Of a stretch of DNA of 64,000 bases, positions 26,581 to 38,277 are shown piece by piece. This DNA comes from Chromatiales bacterium (GTDB lineage Bacteria; Pseudomonadota; Gammaproteobacteria; UBA6429; Thiohalophilaceae). The stretch's first letter is position 1. The number at the start of each line of letters is the position of its first letter. Made by a program: the position numbers and the translations under genes. The stretch lies in NCBI GenBank assembly GCA_026984045.1, contig JALSSV010000102.1, positions 37,104 to 101,103 on the forward strand, in the 5' to 3' direction. The notes beneath the pieces are model-generated. The model did not search any database and was not told the DNA's origin. It saw only the letters and a program-made list of their open reading frames with translations.

Positions 26581-28452
26581 ATGGACAAACGGCCAACGCA
26601 TCTCCGCCGCCGGCTGCCCCTTCTGGGGCTGGTCTGGCTGATGGCCGGACTGGTCGGATCCCTGTGGGCCGACGTTCCGCTGCGCAACCGGCTGGCCGAT
26701 CACCCTTCGCCCTATCTGGCCATGCATGGCCACGATCCGGTGCACTGGCAGGTCTGGGGTCCGGAAGCCTGGCAGGCGGCGAAGCGGCAGAACAAGCTGC
26801 TGTTCGTCTCCAGCGGGTATTTCTCCTGTCACTGGTGCCACGTCATGCAGCGCGAGAGTTATCGCGATCCGGAAATCGCGGCGCTGCTGAACCGCTATTT
26901 CATTCCGGTGAAGGTGGATCGTGAGTTGCAGCCGGCACTGGATGCCCGCCTGATCGATTTCGTCGAACGCACTCGGGGCCAGGCCGGCTGGCCGCTCAAT
27001 GTCTTCATCACGCCGGAAGGGTATCCGCTCGTTGGCACCGTGTACCTGCCCCGTGACCGTTTTGCCAAATTGTTGCAGGCGCTGGCGCATCAGTGGCAGG
27101 AGAATGGCGGGGAGCTGGCCAAAATGGCCCGGGAGGCCGGTGCGGCGATGGCGCCGGCGCCCCTCTCCCTGCCGGAATCGGTCCCCCCCGACCTGGGCGA
27201 GCGCTACGCCCGCGCCCTGCGCCGACAGGCGCTGAGCCTGGCCGACGAGCTGTCCGGCGGGTTCGGCGAACAGAGCAAGTTCCCCTCCGTGCCCCAGTTG
27301 CAGGTCCTGCTGGCCGAAGTGAAACGCAAGAGAGAGGCACGCCTGGCCGCCTTCTTGCGCCTGACCCTGGATCGCATGGCCAGTCAGGGACTGCGTGATC
27401 ACCTTTCGGGTGGCTTCTTCCGCTATACGGTCGATCCCCACTGGCAGATCCCCCATTTCGAGAAGATGCTCTACGACAACGCCCTGCTGGCCGGGCTGTA
27501 CCTGCAGGCGGCGGAGGTGTTCGAGGTGCCGCGCTACCGCGACGTGGCACGGGAGACCCTGGATTTCCTCCTGCAGACCTTCGCGGTGCCCGGCGGGGGC
27601 TATGCCGCAAGTCTGTCGGCGATCGATGACCACGGCGTGGAAGGGGGCTATTACCTGTGGCCGCCGGAGACGCTCGAACGGCTGCTCACGCCTGCGGAGT
27701 TGGCCGTGGTGCGCCCATACTGGGGGCTGGAAGGCACCCCGACGCTGGAAGCGGGCTTTCATCTGCGCATCGCCGAGCCGCTTGACGCGGTGGCCAGGGC
27801 GCTGAAGCTGCCGTTGCAGGAAGCCCGCCGACTGCGTGATTCGGCCCGCCGCAAGCTGCTCGCGGCCCGTGCCCGGCGTCACCTGCCGCGGGACGACAAG
27901 ATCATCAGCGGCTGGAACGGCCTGCTGTTGTCGACCCTGGCCCGGGCGGCCCGCCTGCCCGATGGAGGCAGGTACCGGGCGGCGGCTGAACGCCTGCAGG
28001 CCTTTCTGGTCACGCACATGATCCGCGAGGGCCGACTGATTCGTGCCTGGGCCGCTGGCCGCGTGGTGGGTGAAGCCGGGATCGAGGATTATGCCTACGT
28101 GACCAAGGGGCTGAATGACTGGCAGCGCGAGGTCGATCCGGCCACGGGCGTGGCGGGATCGCGCAGGCTGCTGGCACGGGCCTGGCAGGATTTCTTCGGC
28201 GCCGATGGCTGGCGCCTAAGTCGGGAGAGCTGGCTGAAATTCGGGCAGGGCGAACCGGTGCTGGCCGACGGGGTCCTGCCTTCCCCCTCGGCAATACTCC
28301 TGGATGAGACCCTGGCGGATCCGGCCGGCTCCCGCCGGGATCTTGCGTTTCGCCTGCTGGCGGCCGGGGAGGAGGTGGTGCTCGATTCGCCCTTCTGGTA
28401 CGCCACCCATATCGGCGTGGTGCGCCAACATCTTCCCGGGCCGGCAAGATAA
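26581..28452 (+). CDS. Thioredoxin-like DUF255/YyaL-type protein
   Basis: A 623-residue protein. An N-terminal hydrophobic segment (LLGLVWLMAGLVGSLWA) suggests export or anchoring. HPSPYLAMHGHDPVHW and SCHWCHVM (Cys83, Cys86) define the DUF255 thioredoxin-like domain; GFGEQSKFPSVP and the later (alpha/alpha)6-like region ending WNGLLLSTLARAAR match the YyaL/spermatogenesis-protein-20 family. Biochemical role unclear; the CHWC pair suggests redox activity. AUG 26581 is used because the upstream extension (from 26476) spans the palindrome. Confidence 0.85.
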   Translation: MDKRPTHLRRRLPLLGLVWLMAGLVGSLWADVPLRNRLADHPSPYLAMHGHDPVHWQVWGPEAWQAAKRQNKLLFVSSGYFSCHWCHVMQRESYRDPEIAALLNRYFIPVKVDRELQPALDARLIDFVERTRGQAGWPLNVFITPEGYPLVGTVYLPRDRFAKLLQALAHQWQENGGELAKMAREAGAAMAPAPLSLPESVPPDLGERYARALRRQALSLADELSGGFGEQSKFPSVPQLQVLLAEVKRKREARLAAFLRLTLDRMASQGLRDHLSGGFFRYTVDPHWQIPHFEKMLYDNALLAGLYLQAAEVFEVPRYRDVARETLDFLLQTFAVPGGGYAASLSAIDDHGVEGGYYLWPPETLERLLTPAELAVVRPYWGLEGTPTLEAGFHLRIAEPLDAVARALKLPLQEARRLRDSARRKLLAARARRHLPRDDKIISGWNGLLLSTLARAARLPDGGRYRAAAERLQAFLVTHMIREGRLIRAWAAGRVVGEAGIEDYAYVTKGLNDWQREVDPATGVAGSRRLLARAWQDFFGADGWRLSRESWLKFGQGEPVLADGVLPSPSAILLDETLADPAGSRRDLAFRLLAAGEEVVLDSPFWYATHIGVVRQHLPGPAR

Positions 28453-28548
28453 CCCCATCCCCGGCTGGCAACCCAGCAGGACAGGCTGCAGGCCGACCGC
28501 TGTGGGGCACCGTGTGCGGGCATGCCGCCCCCCGTCGTGGATCGCCGG

Positions 28549-30276
28549 TCAGACCCCGAGCCCGTCATCCACCTCGAGAGGCGGCTGCTCGAGCACCTCG
28601 AAGGTGAACTGGCTGAAGGCGTTGGTGGCGCGCTGCAGGCTCTCCAGGCGAATGTGGAAGAGCCGCTGCTTCATGTTCACCGCCAGCACCGAATGCACGT
28701 CGTACAGGGCGTTGGGCACCAGAATCGAGCGGGTCTGGAACAGGGAGACCTGCTTGGGGATCAGCAGGCTGCGAAAATAGTCGGTGCCCTTGCCGGCACC
28801 GCGCACGCCCTTGACGGCCACCGGTACGGCCGAACAGGCCAGTTTCATGATGCCCATCTCCAGGCTGTTTTCGCTGCCGGTGCGCAACCAGCGGATCACC
28901 CCCACCTCCCAGCGGCCGTCGGGCCGATCCGTGTCACGAAAGGCCACCACTTCGCCGACCGTGACGTGACCGCGATCGCAGTCGGCGTTGCAGGTCAGCG
29001 CCACCCCGCGTTCGCTGGCATTGTGCTGCCACCAGGGGCGGATGTCGTAGTGCTGATTGAGGTGGAATTCGTCCTTCTCCACGGCCTGTTCGTAGGCGGT
29101 GGCGAACACGGTGGGTTCGATGGTGTTGACGCGCAGCCGCAGCTCGTCGAGCGCGGGGGTGAAGTCGGCGCCGCCGGAAAGATGATGGTGGGCGGCGCCG
29201 AGGCCGGTGGTCATGCGCACCTGCTTGGCCACCGGCTCCCGGGGCGTGCGGCGTTGCAGATCCCCGTGCCAGGCCTCGGCCAGGCGCAGCAGCATGTCGC
29301 GCTGGCGGCGTTCCACCAGGGACTGGTGTCCATCGTGATCGAGGATGTCCAGGCTGTTGCGCAGCAGGCGTTGCAGATGCACGTCGAGTCGCTTCTTGAC
29401 CTCGTCCAGATCGATGATGCGGGCCTGCAGCGGTTTCCAGGGCAGGGCCTCGGCCACGAAACGCGGCCCGCGATCGCTGGCCATGTCCACGGCATATTCG
29501 CCTTCGGCCGGGGCGTTGAGGCCGGGCAGGATGTGGCAGACCCCGGTCCAGGCCGAGAGCAGGTAGTAGATGTCGTCGGCCTCGCCGTGCATCATGTGAT
29601 AGGGCTCGGCCAGGGCCAGCAGCAGGATCCGTTTGTAGGCCAGATCGATGGTGTAATGACCGGGGAGGGAAAAGTCGGGCCAGGGATCGTCCAGCGGCAG
29701 GATCAGCAGGGCGTGTTCCTCGGCGTACTGGTAGAGCTGATGCAGCTCATGCCAGACCCCGGCCGGCTCCGGCGCATAGACCAGGTAGGCCTCCACCAGT
29801 TGCCGCGAGAGGTACTGCATGCTGACGTAGATGGCCTCGCGCAACTGCAGTTCGTCGTGCTCCTTGAGGGGGCCGCGCAGGATCAGCTCGCGGGTGATGA
29901 TCTTGTAGCCCACCGCCATTTCCGAGAGCAGCCGCTGGGTCAGATGCCAGGCATCACGGTCCCGGTGGCCGAGGGGGATGGGCGCCTTCTTGAGTTGCTG
30001 CTTGAGGGCGAGCAGGAACTGGCGCGCCGGCGGGCGCAGGGTGTCCATCAACTGGATACGCTCATGCAGGGGGTAGCGGGCGTTGTTGATGGCCTCGAGA
30101 CGGTTGTTGAACTCCTCCACGGCACGGGGCAGATCGCCGCGGGGCAGGCCCAGCAGCCACTGGCGCAGATCCCGCACCCGCCAGTGGGGCCGCGGCCGCG
30201 GAGCCTGCTCGTGAGGCGGTACGCGCAGACGGGGCAACGCCGTTCCGGGGTCGCCCGCGCGAGTGGGGTTTTGCAC
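28549..30276 (-). CDS. Conserved protein of unknown function with possible PilZ-like C-terminal part
   Basis: A 575-residue soluble protein. The N-terminal LPRGDLPRAVEEFNNRLEAINNARYPLHERIQL pattern and a helical region to about 400 are shared, as I recall, with gammaproteobacterial proteins sometimes labelled molecular chaperone or cyclic-di-GMP binding. The C-terminal 150 residues (VGEVVAFRDTDRPDGRWEVGVIRW) are beta-rich and could be a divergent PilZ domain, but the classical RxxxR motif is not clear. It is convergent with the DUF255 gene. Function unassigned. Confidence 0.6.
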   Translation of the reverse strand: MQNPTRAGDPGTALPRLRVPPHEQAPRPRPHWRVRDLRQWLLGLPRGDLPRAVEEFNNRLEAINNARYPLHERIQLMDTLRPPARQFLLALKQQLKKAPIPLGHRDRDAWHLTQRLLSEMAVGYKIITRELILRGPLKEHDELQLREAIYVSMQYLSRQLVEAYLVYAPEPAGVWHELHQLYQYAEEHALLILPLDDPWPDFSLPGHYTIDLAYKRILLLALAEPYHMMHGEADDIYYLLSAWTGVCHILPGLNAPAEGEYAVDMASDRGPRFVAEALPWKPLQARIIDLDEVKKRLDVHLQRLLRNSLDILDHDGHQSLVERRQRDMLLRLAEAWHGDLQRRTPREPVAKQVRMTTGLGAAHHHLSGGADFTPALDELRLRVNTIEPTVFATAYEQAVEKDEFHLNQHYDIRPWWQHNASERGVALTCNADCDRGHVTVGEVVAFRDTDRPDGRWEVGVIRWLRTGSENSLEMGIMKLACSAVPVAVKGVRGAGKGTDYFRSLLIPKQVSLFQTRSILVPNALYDVHSVLAVNMKQRLFHIRLESLQRATNAFSQFTFEVLEQPPLEVDDGLGV

Positions 30277-30651
30277 GCTTGAAGTTCCTCCTGATCTCGG
30301 TCATTAGTAGCAGACTTGCCCCGGGAATACAATTCACCGGGTCACGCATCGCCGCGCGGCAGAGGAAAACGCGACACCGTCCGCTGGCCAGGCAAGCCTT
30401 GCTGAAAAAAGATATGCCAATTTGCATAGCAAACGGCCGGACGGGTTTGGCTACTGGCTGGAAATGACGCACAATCGGCTGTTAACAGGCTGTTGAAAAA
30501 AGTCGTTTTTCAACAGCCTGTTAAGGAATCGATGGCTCGGCCGATAATCGGGGAAACCGAGTTTTCTTGAATAAATCCCGCGGTTCTGACGTCTTTTCTG
30601 GTATGGAATCCAGGCCCGGGCCTGCTTGAACCGGACAGCGAGAGGAATTCA
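30277..30651. other. 375-base gap with a strong palindrome
   Basis: No protein-coding frame is supported. The stretch holds the perfect palindrome at 30482-30524; the remainder shows no recognised element. It separates two divergently transcribed genes, so promoters for both are expected here. Confidence 0.5.
30482..30524. repeat. Perfect 19-bp palindrome TTAACAGGCTGTTGAAAAA
   Basis: Arms 30482-30500 and 30506-30524 are exact reverse complements with a loop of 5. The AACAGGCTGTTGAAAAA core is a common dispersed motif in gammaproteobacteria and could be a terminator (U-run in the stem) or an insertion-sequence-end relic. Confidence 0.8.
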
Positions 30652-31482
30652 ATGATGCGCAAGATGCTGGTGATACTGTTGATTTCGATGGGCGTTGCCG
30701 GCGGGGTCCGGGCGGAGGATCTGATTCTCTCCGCCCCGCCGCGGGAGTCGGCCGAGGCAGGAAAGAAACTGTACACCCCGCTGGCCGCCCTGCTGAGCAA
30801 GACCCTGGGCCGGACTGTGCGTTACGAGCATCCCGGAAGCTGGTTCAAATACCAGAACGACATGCGTGAAGGCCGCCTGGACATCGTCTTCGATGGCCCT
30901 CATTTCGTTTCCTGGCGCATCGCCCACCTCGACCATCGTGCCTTGGTCAAGTTGCCGGGCAAACTGCAGTTCCATCTGCTCACCCGCGCCGACAACGAGG
31001 GCATTCGGGGGCCGGACGATCTCGTCGGCCGCACCATCTGCGGGATTTCCCCGCCCCATCTGTCCACTCTCAGTATCCTGGCCTACTACAACAACCCCGT
31101 ACGGCAGCCCACCATCAAGGGCATCCGGGGCGGCATGGGCAAGGTGCTTCAGGCCGGGCTGCACAACGACAAATGCGATGCCTTCGTGCTGCGCACGGCC
31201 TTCTACAAGAAGAAGGTCAAGCCGGAACTGCGGGCGCAGATGCGGATTCTCTACACTTCGCCGGCCATGCCCAATCAGGCCCTGACCGTTTCGGCGCACA
31301 GGATCAGCGCCGCCGAACAGGAAACCCTGCGCGAACTGCTCACCGTGCGAACCGAGGGCAAGCAGGCCGTCGACGGGATCCGCAAGCGTTTCGCGCCCAA
31401 GGCCAAGGGTTTCGTGGTGACCAACGACAAGGAATACCGCGGCTACAACCGCCTGCTGGAAGGGGTGATCTTCGGCTGGTGA
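30652..31482 (+). CDS. Orphan PhnD-like periplasmic binding protein
   Basis: A 276-residue protein with a signal peptide (MRKMLVILLISMGVAGGVRA) and the fold signatures of PhnD/SsuA-type substrate-binding proteins: LILSAPPRESAEAG, LYTPLAALLSKTLGR, GRLDIVFDGPHFVSWR. No permease or ATPase gene is nearby, so it may be a solitary binding protein or the sensor of another system. The ligand, perhaps a phosphonate or phosphite-like oxyanion, cannot be inferred. AGAGAGGAA precedes the start codons (AUG 30652 and 30655). Confidence 0.75.
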   Translation: MMRKMLVILLISMGVAGGVRAEDLILSAPPRESAEAGKKLYTPLAALLSKTLGRTVRYEHPGSWFKYQNDMREGRLDIVFDGPHFVSWRIAHLDHRALVKLPGKLQFHLLTRADNEGIRGPDDLVGRTICGISPPHLSTLSILAYYNNPVRQPTIKGIRGGMGKVLQAGLHNDKCDAFVLRTAFYKKKVKPELRAQMRILYTSPAMPNQALTVSAHRISAAEQETLRELLTVRTEGKQAVDGIRKRFAPKAKGFVVTNDKEYRGYNRLLEGVIFGW

Positions 31483-31589
31483 GGCCCGGCGCATCGGCCG
31501 AAACCCGGTGTTTGGCCGGGAAAGGTCAGCGTGTGTCGAGAGGCCGAATCGCGTGGTTTTCCTCGCCACCCGTCCCTCGTCCCTGAATC

Positions 31590-31666
<77 letters not shown>

Positions 31667-31696
31667 GCAAACGGCAAAAATTATAGCTTGGCAAAG

Positions 31697-31728
31697 AAAA
31701 AGCCGCTATCGGAAGACAGCGGCTTTTT
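31697..31728 (-). terminator. Intrinsic terminator of rpoD
   Basis: AAAAAGCCGCT and AGCGGCTTTTT form a perfect 11-bp stem with a 10-base loop, 19 bases after the rpoD stop. Confidence 0.88.
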
Positions 31729-31746
31729 CGATGGAGCGGGCTGGAA

Positions 31747-33570
<1,824 letters not shown>

Positions 33571-33643
33571 TGCGTGCTTTCTGGCTGGGTTCATGTCGGG
33601 TCGTCGTATGGGCTGTTCACAAAGTAGGGCGTGAAACCGGAAA

Positions 33644-33649
33644 ATTATA
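33644..33649 (-). promoter_or_regulatory. Probable internal rpoD promoter (extended -10)
   Basis: Minus-strand TATAAT preceded by TGG gives the extended form TGNTATAAT, 74 bases before the rpoD start and inside the dnaG-rpoD gap. No good -35 is visible, as expected for an extended -10 promoter. Confidence 0.5.
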
Positions 33650-33734
33650 CCATGGACAAGGCGTTTTTTCCGATCCGCCGTCTCACCGGACAAGTGTAGA
33701 CGGATTTCGGAAAAATGCCTTGAAAATCGGGGAT

Positions 33735-35552
33735 TTATTCGGAAATCCCGTCGGGATTCAAACGCTTGTCACGGTTTAGAGTGGCAAACAGGGTCTTTAG
33801 TTCCTGCTTTTCCTCCTCGTTCAGGCGCCCCTGTTCGGAGCGGGCCAGGAGCCGATCGTAGCGGTGCTCGAGGCGCTGCTGGTCGAGCCGGGCCAGGGCC
33901 CCGAGGAATTCCGCCCGCAGGCCCTCGGCGTCGTCCACCTCGGGTTGCCACAGGGCCAGTTTCTCGAGATGCGGAAAGTGCTTGCTTTCCCGCCAGCGCT
34001 CGATCAGGGCGCTGGTGTTCAGATGGGGATTTTTCTGCAGGATTTCAATGACTTCCTGCAACAAATCCAGCCCCGGCAGCGCCAGTTCGGTAAACCGGGC
34101 CGGGTCGCCCGCCTCACTGGCCAGTGCCGGGCGGTGCAGCAGACGCATCAGGGCCACGCGCACGGGGCTGAGCGGCGCCGGGGCGGCCTTGTGCCAGGCG
34201 GGCCGCTTCGCCTGGGCGGCCCTGGCCGGCTTGTCCGGGGCCGCGATCAGGCGTTCGAGTTCCTCGGCTTCGAGGCGGGCCAGCCGGCCGAGCTGCTGCA
34301 GCAGCAGGTGGCGGAACACCCCGGGTGGCATCCGGGCCAGCAGGGGGCGGGCCCGTTGCACCAGCTGCGCGCGTCCATCGATGGTCCCGGTATCGGCCGC
34401 CGCTTCCAGATGTTGAAAGAAAAATTCGGAAAAGGTGAGACTGTTGCCGATTTCCGCCTCGAAGGCCTCGCGCCCCACAGTGCGGATGCGGGTGTCGGGA
34501 TCCTCGCCTTCGGGCAGGAACATGAAGCGGATCTGGCGACCCTCGCGCATCACCGGCAGGGCATTCTCCAGGGCCCGCACCGCCGCCTCGCGGCCGGCCC
34601 GGTCGCCGTCGAAGCAGAACACCACTTCCGGCGCCACCCGGAACAGGCGGTGGAGATGTTCGGCGGTGGTGGCCGTGCCGAGCGTGGCCACCGCGTAGCG
34701 GATGCCGAACTGGGCCAGCGAGACCACATCCATGTAGCCTTCCACCACCAGCAGGCGGGGAATGTCCCGCAGCGCCTGGCGGGCCTCGTACAGCCCGTAG
34801 AGTTCCCGGCCCTTGTGGAAAAGCGGAGTTTCCGGGGAGTTCAGGTACTTTGCCGGCTTTTTATCGCCATTTTCGGAGGAATCCGGGAGGATGCGGCCGC
34901 CAAAGGCGATCGTGCGCCCGCGCCGATCGCGGATCGGGAACATGATCCGATCGCGGAAGCGGTCATAGGCGCCGCCTTTGTCTTTCGGGATCAGCATCCC
35001 GGCGGTGACCAGTGCCTGTTCCGTTCTGGGCGAGTCGGCCAGTGCCTGGCGCAGGTTCTCCCAGCCGGGCGGGGCGAAGCCCAGGCCATATTCGGCGGCG
35101 ATTTCGCCGGAGAGGCCGCGCTGTTTCAGGTAGTCCACCGCCCGTTTTGCCTCGGGGGCCTGGCGCAGCCAGTTGCGATAGAGACGGTCGGCGCGGGCCA
35201 GCAGAGCGTAGAGATCGGGCTCGTCCTTCGGCCGGGGACGCGAAGACTCCCGCACCTCCCGGGGCACCTCCAGCCCGGCCTGCCGGGCCAGTTCCTCCAC
35301 CGCCTCGGGGAAGGCGAGGTGGTCGTATTCCATCAGGAAGCCGATGGCCGTGCCGTGGGCACCGCAGCCGAAGCAGTGATAGAACTGCTTGGCCGGGCTG
35401 ACGAAGAAGGAGGGGGTCTTCTCGTTGTGGAAGGGACAGCAGGCGGTATATTCGCGGCCGGCCTTCTTCAGCGGCACCCGCGCATCGATCACCTCGACGA
35501 TGTCGATGCGGTTCATCAGCTCGTCGATGAAGGACTGGGGAATGCGGGCCAT
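33735..35552 (-). CDS. dnaG: DNA primase
   Basis: A 605-residue primase. The zinc finger ligands Cys39, His42, Cys60 and Cys63 lie in [13 protein letters not shown] and [15 protein letters not shown] is the Toprim metal site, and the RNA polymerase domain and a C-terminal DnaB-binding domain follow. It lies between yqeY and rpoD in the macromolecular synthesis operon. Confidence 0.97.
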   Translation of the reverse strand: MARIPQSFIDELMNRIDIVEVIDARVPLKKAGREYTACCPFHNEKTPSFFVSPAKQFYHCFGCGAHGTAIGFLMEYDHLAFPEAVEELARQAGLEVPREVRESSRPRPKDEPDLYALLARADRLYRNWLRQAPEAKRAVDYLKQRGLSGEIAAEYGLGFAPPGWENLRQALADSPRTEQALVTAGMLIPKDKGGAYDRFRDRIMFPIRDRRGRTIAFGGRILPDSSENGDKKPAKYLNSPETPLFHKGRELYGLYEARQALRDIPRLLVVEGYMDVVSLAQFGIRYAVATLGTATTAEHLHRLFRVAPEVVFCFDGDRAGREAAVRALENALPVMREGRQIRFMFLPEGEDPDTRIRTVGREAFEAEIGNSLTFSEFFFQHLEAAADTGTIDGRAQLVQRARPLLARMPPGVFRHLLLQQLGRLARLEAEELERLIAAPDKPARAAQAKRPAWHKAAPAPLSPVRVALMRLLHRPALASEAGDPARFTELALPGLDLLQEVIEILQKNPHLNTSALIERWRESKHFPHLEKLALWQPEVDDAEGLRAEFLGALARLDQQRLEHRYDRLLARSEQGRLNEEEKQELKTLFATLNRDKRLNPDGISE

Positions 35553-35557
35553 GGCCC

Positions 35558-35595
35558 AAGATACAGGAGAAAAGCGAAAGGAGAAAAGGGGCGGC
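35558..35595. repeat. Single arm of the AAGATACAAGAGAAAAGAG repeat
   Basis: AAGATACAGGAGAAAAGCG starts six bases from the dnaG start codon and continues GAAAGGAGAAAAGG. It matches the left arm of the palindrome at 38168-38270. No complementary arm is seen nearby. Confidence 0.55.
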
Positions 35596-35607
35596 GCGGG
35601 TTGCGCG

Positions 35608-36054
35608 TCAGCTCAGGCGTTGCCTGAGGATCTGGCTCACCTGGCCCATGTCGGCGCGGCCGGCCAGGCGGGGCTTGAGCCAGCCCATGACCTTGCCCAT
35701 GTCCTGCATGCCGGCGGCGCCGGTCTCCTGGATGGCCTGGTCGATGAGGGCCGAAATCTCCGCTTCGGAGAGCGGTTCGGGGAGGTATTCCTGGATGATG
35801 CCGATCTCGAAGGCTTCCTGCGCGGCCAGTTCGGTGCGGCCGGCTTTTTCGTACTGGGCGATGGCATCCCGGCGCTGCTTGACCATCTTCTCGAGCACGG
35901 CGATCACCTGATCGTCGTTCAGCTCGGTGCGGTCGTCCACTTCCTTCTGCTTGATGGCCGCGGTGACGAGGCGCAGCACGCCCAGGCGCGCCTTGTCCTT
36001 GGCCTTCATGGCGGCCTTCACGTCCTCCTGGATGCGCTGGTGGAGCGGACTCAT
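35608..36054 (-). CDS. yqeY: GatB/YqeY domain protein
   Basis: A 148-residue helical protein, with KDKARLGVLRLVTAAIKQKE and DMGKVMGWLKPRLAGRAD, which match the YqeY family related to the tRNA-binding tail of GatB. The function is uncertain, perhaps tRNA binding. AUG at 36054; located between rpsU and dnaG as in many gammaproteobacteria. Confidence 0.94.
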   Translation of the reverse strand: MSPLHQRIQEDVKAAMKAKDKARLGVLRLVTAAIKQKEVDDRTELNDDQVIAVLEKMVKQRRDAIAQYEKAGRTELAAQEAFEIGIIQEYLPEPLSEAEISALIDQAIQETGAAGMQDMGKVMGWLKPRLAGRADMGQVSQILRQRLS

Positions 36055-36097
36055 GGCGGCTGGCCGGTTCCGCGGCAAGGCGGAACGGAAGGGGCGC

Positions 36098-36313
36098 TCA
36101 GTACAGGCGCTGGGTGCGGGCGCGTTCGCGGGCCAGTTTCTTCTGGTGGCGCTTGATGGCGGCGGCCAGCTTGCGCTTGCGCACGGCGGTCGGCTTCTCG
36201 TAGTACTCGCGGCGGCGGACTTCGGAGAGGATGCCGGCCTTTTCACAGGCGCGCTTGAAGCGGCGCAGGGCCACGTCGAAGGGTTCGTTCTCTCTTACAC
36301 GGACTGCAGGCAT
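36098..36313 (-). CDS. rpsU: 30S ribosomal protein S21
   Basis: A 71-residue basic protein, [20 protein letters not shown], with [15 protein letters not shown] and a C-terminal RQRTQRLY-like end. It heads the rpsU-yqeY-dnaG-rpoD unit. The 36314-36431 gap to the divergent tsaD gene should hold both promoters. Confidence 0.97.
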   Translation of the reverse strand: MPAVRVRENEPFDVALRRFKRACEKAGILSEVRRREYYEKPTAVRKRKLAAAIKRHQKKLARERARTQRLY

Positions 36314-36431
36314 GCAGGCTTCACCTCGAAAATAACGGTTGAATTGGGCAAGGCGCGCAAGTTTAATACCCTGCCCGGCCAAATGCAAAGGGCCAAATGG
36401 GGTTTTTTCAGCCATTTTCAAGGAAACCGGC

Positions 36432-37445
36432 ATGCGCGTTCTGGGTATCGAGACCTCCTGCGACGAGACCGGCGTCGCCCTCTACGACAGCGAGCAGGGC
36501 CTGCTGGCCGACGCGCTCTACAGCCAGGTGGCCCTGCATGCCGAGTTCGGCGGCGTGGTGCCCGAGCTGGCTTCGCGGGATCACGTGCGCAAGACCCTGC
36601 CGCTGGTGCGGGAAGTGCTGAGCCGGGCCGGGATGCGCCTCACGGATCTCGACGGCGTGGCCTACACCGCCGGGCCGGGGCTGATCGGCGCCCTGCTGGT
36701 GGGGGCGGCCATCGGCCGCAGCCTGGCCTTCGGCCTGGGAATCCCGGCGGTGGCGGTGCATCACATGGAAGGCCACCTGCTGGCCCCGCTGCTGGAGCCG
36801 AATCCGCCGGCCTTCCCCTTCGTGGCCCTGCTGGTCTCGGGGGGGCACACCATGCTGGTGGAAGTGGGCGGCATCGGCCGCTACCGGGTGCTCGGCGACA
36901 CCCTCGACGATGCCGTGGGCGAAGCCTTCGACAAGACCGCCAAGATGCTGGGGCTGGGCTATCCCGGCGGTCCGGCGGTGGCGGCCCTGGCCGAGCAGGG
37001 CGATCCGCAGCGTTACCGCTTTCCCCGCCCCATGACCGACCGTCCTGGCCTCGATTTCAGCTTCTCGGGCCTGAAGACCTTCACCCTCAACACCCTGCAG
37101 GCTTCCGACGGCTCGGACCGGGCGAAGGCCGACATCGCCCGCGCCTTCGAGGAGGCGGTGGCCGACACCCTCGCCATCAAATGTCGCCGTGCCATCGAGC
37201 AATCCGGATTTTCCACCCTGGTGGTGGCCGGCGGCGTGGCCGCCAACCGCCGCCTGCGCCAGCGCCTCGACGCCCTGGGCCAGAAGCAGGGCTTCAACGT
37301 GCGCTATCCCCGCCTCGACTTCTGCACCGACAACGGCGCCATGATCGCCTATGCCGGATGCCAACGCCTTACCGCCGGCCAGCACGAAGGCCCCGCCTTC
37401 ACCGCCCGGGCGCGGTGGGATCTGGAGGCGTTGGCTTCGATATAG
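36432..37445 (+). CDS. tsaD: tRNA N6-threonylcarbamoyladenosine synthesis protein TsaD
   Basis: A 337-residue ASKHA-fold protein. [15 protein letters not shown] (phosphate loop), [11 protein letters not shown] (metal-binding His pair), LLVSGGHT and [12 protein letters not shown] are signatures. It makes t6A37 in tRNAs with TsaB, TsaE and TsaC. Divergent from rpsU, the conserved arrangement. AUG at 36432; AGGAAAC precedes it. Confidence 0.97.
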   Translation: MRVLGIETSCDETGVALYDSEQGLLADALYSQVALHAEFGGVVPELASRDHVRKTLPLVREVLSRAGMRLTDLDGVAYTAGPGLIGALLVGAAIGRSLAFGLGIPAVAVHHMEGHLLAPLLEPNPPAFPFVALLVSGGHTMLVEVGGIGRYRVLGDTLDDAVGEAFDKTAKMLGLGYPGGPAVAALAEQGDPQRYRFPRPMTDRPGLDFSFSGLKTFTLNTLQASDGSDRAKADIARAFEEAVADTLAIKCRRAIEQSGFSTLVVAGGVAANRRLRQRLDALGQKQGFNVRYPRLDFCTDNGAMIAYAGCQRLTAGQHEGPAFTARARWDLEALASI

Positions 37446-37455
37446 GGGGAGCGTA

Positions 37456-37558
37456 ATGAACGCAGAGGGCGCAGAGACGCAGAGGATTTCGTATCTGTTT
37501 CAGGTGATTTCTGTTGGGTTAACACCAAACAAGCTCTGCGCCCTCTGCGTTTTTTCCA
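37456..37558. repeat. GCAGAG palindromic repeat between tsaD and plsY
   Basis: The left arm GAACGCAGAGGGCGCAGAG (37459 on) pairs with CTCTGCGCCCTCTGCGTTTTTT (37534-37555). The loop is about 47 bases and unrelated to the other copies. It lies between convergent genes. Confidence 0.82.
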
Positions 37559-37564
37559 GCGCGG

Positions 37565-38161
37565 TCATTTGTTGCCGATCAGGCTCTCCTCGCCGCTGAG
37601 CAGGCGCTGGATGTTGCTGCGGTGGCGCCAGAACAGGAGCACGACCATGGCGGCGGTGATGCCGATGAGATCCCAGTGGGGGCCGAGGAAGAGCCAGAGG
37701 TAGAACGGCGCGAGGGCGGTGGCGATGAGGGCGGCGAGGGAGGAGATGCGAAAGCCCTTGGCCACCAGTAGCCAAGTGCCGGCGGTGGCGGCGCCCACCG
37801 CCCAGTGGAAGCCGAACAGCACCCCGAGCAGGGTGGCCACGCCCTTGCCGCCGCGAAAGCCGAAGAACACCGGATACAGGTGGCCGAGGAAGGCCGCTGC
37901 CCCGGTCAGGCCCAGCACCAGCGGCGAGACGCCCAGCGCCTGCCCGGCCAGCACCGGCAAAAGGCCCTTGAGCATGTCGCCCGCCAGGGTGATGGCGGCC
38001 GGTTTTCTGCCCCCCACCCGCAGCACGTTGGTGGCGCCCGGATTGCCCGAGCCTTCGCTGCGCGGATCGGGCAACCCCATCATCCGGCAGACCACGATGG
38101 CCGAGGACACCGAACCCAGCAGGTAGGCGCCGAGAACCAAAAGGATGTCGAGGGTGGGCAT
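37565..38161 (-). CDS. plsY: Glycerol-3-phosphate acyltransferase PlsY
   Basis: A 198-residue inner-membrane acyltransferase that uses acyl-phosphate to acylate glycerol-3-phosphate. The conserved loops GSVSSAIV, SGNPGATNVLR and FGFRGGKGVAT are all present. AUG at 38161 is preferred over the in-frame start at 38197, which lies in a repeat. Confidence 0.96.
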   Translation of the reverse strand: MPTLDILLVLGAYLLGSVSSAIVVCRMMGLPDPRSEGSGNPGATNVLRVGGRKPAAITLAGDMLKGLLPVLAGQALGVSPLVLGLTGAAAFLGHLYPVFFGFRGGKGVATLLGVLFGFHWAVGAATAGTWLLVAKGFRISSLAALIATALAPFYLWLFLGPHWDLIGITAAMVVLLFWRHRSNIQRLLSGEESLIGNK

Positions 38162-38167
38162 GGCGGG

Positions 38168-38270
38168 AAGATACAAGAGAAAAGAGAAACGAGGCAAGAC
38201 GGAACGGGGAGAAAAGCCGGCTGGCCGGCAGGAAACGCGCTTGTCTCTTTTCTCTTCTATCTTGTATCTT
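38168..38270. repeat. AAGATACAAGAGAAAAGAG palindrome between plsY and folB
   Basis: The left arm AAGATACAAGAGAAAAGAGA (38168 on) is the inverse of the right arm, CTCTTTTCTCTTCTATCTTG plus TATCTT ending at 38270, apart from a short insertion. It fills the divergent promoter gap between plsY and folB and ends seven bases before the folB start. Confidence 0.75.
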
Positions 38271-38277
38271 GAAACAC

